Shown piece by piece: positions 63,515 to 64,000 of a stretch of DNA of 64,000 bases. The notes below the pieces were generated by a model. The model searched no databases. It saw only the letters and a list, made by a program, of their open reading frames with translations, and was not told the DNA's origin. This DNA comes from an uncultured Allomuricauda sp. GTDB lineage: Bacteria; Bacteroidota; Bacteroidia; Flavobacteriales; Flavobacteriaceae. Position numbers and translations under genes: made by a program. Each line of letters opens with the position of its first letter. Within the stretch, counting starts at the first letter, position 1. The stretch lies in NCBI RefSeq assembly GCF_947499585.1, contig NZ_CANMOO010000003.1, forward strand, positions 62,001 to 126,000. The letters run 5' to 3'.

Positions 63515-64000
63515 CTACAACCCCTTCATCTGCACTTTATGAAATGAGTCAGCCTGAAGTTTGAGCAATTCTTCGGCTTTTTCTTTTTTGTAACGATACA
63601 ACTCTTCCTCGTTTTTGATATCCTCATAAATTTTTTGGTTGAGCTCCCCATCAGTGGAAAACAACAGTTTGCGTTGCGCTACTTTTTGGGTTACCCAGGT
63701 AGCAACTACACTTTCTTGCTCTTCAAACTTATAATCATATTCGCCTTTTGGTGCCAGAAGTTTGGCGATGATAGGGGCCGTTTCAATAGCTAGAAACAAT
63801 AGGAAAATAAAAAAGGAAGGTAACCAAGGTAATTTGCCCAATGCATTGATGCGAGCCATAAGTCCATCAAAACCATCTATTATGGGCTGCGAATTCGTTA
63901 CTGCTGTAGTATAATCTGAACCTAGATTTGCAATTTGAGTTTCTATTACGCTTATCTTATTTGCATTGCCCTCTTTTAATTGTCTTAACTCAGCCAAATA
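63515..64000 (-). CDS. DUF4407 membrane protein, 5' end outside the window
   Basis: The visible C-terminal 160 residues have a coiled coil (ELRQLKEGNANKISVIETQI), one membrane helix (LPSFFIFLLFLAIETAPIIAKL) and a charged tail (YRYKKEKAEELLKLQ). This is the end of DUF4407, whose members have four helices in total, so the missing N-terminus carries the others. Function unknown. Confidence 0.8.
   Translation of the reverse strand, partial: YLAELRQLKEGNANKISVIETQIANLGSDYTTAVTNSQPIIDGFDGLMARINALGKLPWLPSFFIFLLFLAIETAPIIAKLLAPKGEYDYKFEEQESVVATWVTQKVAQRKLLFSTDGELNQKIYEDIKNEEELYRYKKEKAEELLKLQADSFHKVQMKGL

Noticed and set aside
63342..63542. 66-aa plus-strand frame between two minus-strand genes
   Set aside because: It overlaps the starts and ends of real genes, has no recognisable domain and no promoter.
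1..64000. CRISPR arrays, insertion sequences, prophage genes
   Set aside because: No regularly spaced repeats, transposase, integrase or phage structural genes were found when reading the window.

Overview
The window looks like a chromosomal piece of a marine-type Flavobacteriaceae bacterium (Bacteroidota). The evidence is AT-rich DNA, protein families typical of that group (DnaQ-DnaE fusion, DUF4230, DUF4260, LruC-type protein, M56-TonB fusion), promoters matching the Bacteroidetes pattern TTG-N19/21-TAnnTTTG, few Shine-Dalgarno sites, and cctgaacctgtcgaag-type repeats between genes. The genus cannot be fixed from sequence alone.

Layout. 1-1550 is a small accessory patch: a frameshifted secreted-protein gene, a possible tRNA 3' scar with a terminator, and an orphan lipoprotein. 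1604-9122 is housekeeping: tRNA-Asp with its promoter and terminator, a DUF58 protein, thioredoxin, a DNA polymerase III alpha subunit with a built-in exonuclease, and rpsP-rimM. 9178-15723 holds a sulfatase, a tRNA methyltransferase, glutaryl-CoA dehydrogenase, a class V aminotransferase and an umuC-umuD pair in reversed order. 15753-15886 holds a strong candidate small RNA with its own promoter and terminator. 15897-22667 is a histidine-utilisation operon (hutH-I-U-G) with a divergent LysR regulator. 22716-30516 holds a nitroreductase, a DUF456 protein, a BlaI/M56-TonB module with three operators, ruvC, hemW and a run of tightly packed small genes.

30652-61735 is the most interesting part. 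A soluble signalling cluster (receiver protein, H-NOX heme sensor, four-PAS kinase, FIST protein, second kinase, Hpt, LytTR regulator, STAS protein) leads straight into a Wzx/Wzy-type exopolysaccharide locus. That locus has its own receiver protein, a pseudo-receiver fused to a phosphoglycosyl transferase, an export half-TolC, a Wzc-like copolymerase, flippase, polymerase, glycosyltransferases, an acyltransferase, UDP-glucuronate/UDP-xylose synthesis, a LruC surface protein, a receiver-kinase hybrid and rfbBACD for dTDP-L-rhamnose. The simplest reading, which is inference, is that nitric oxide or a redox/small-ligand signal sensed by H-NOX and FIST controls capsule or biofilm polysaccharide production, with an extra post-translational input at the first sugar-transfer step.

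61873-64000 holds a secreted alpha/beta hydrolase and a DUF4407 membrane protein cut by the window edge. No rRNA, CRISPR array, insertion sequence or prophage was seen.
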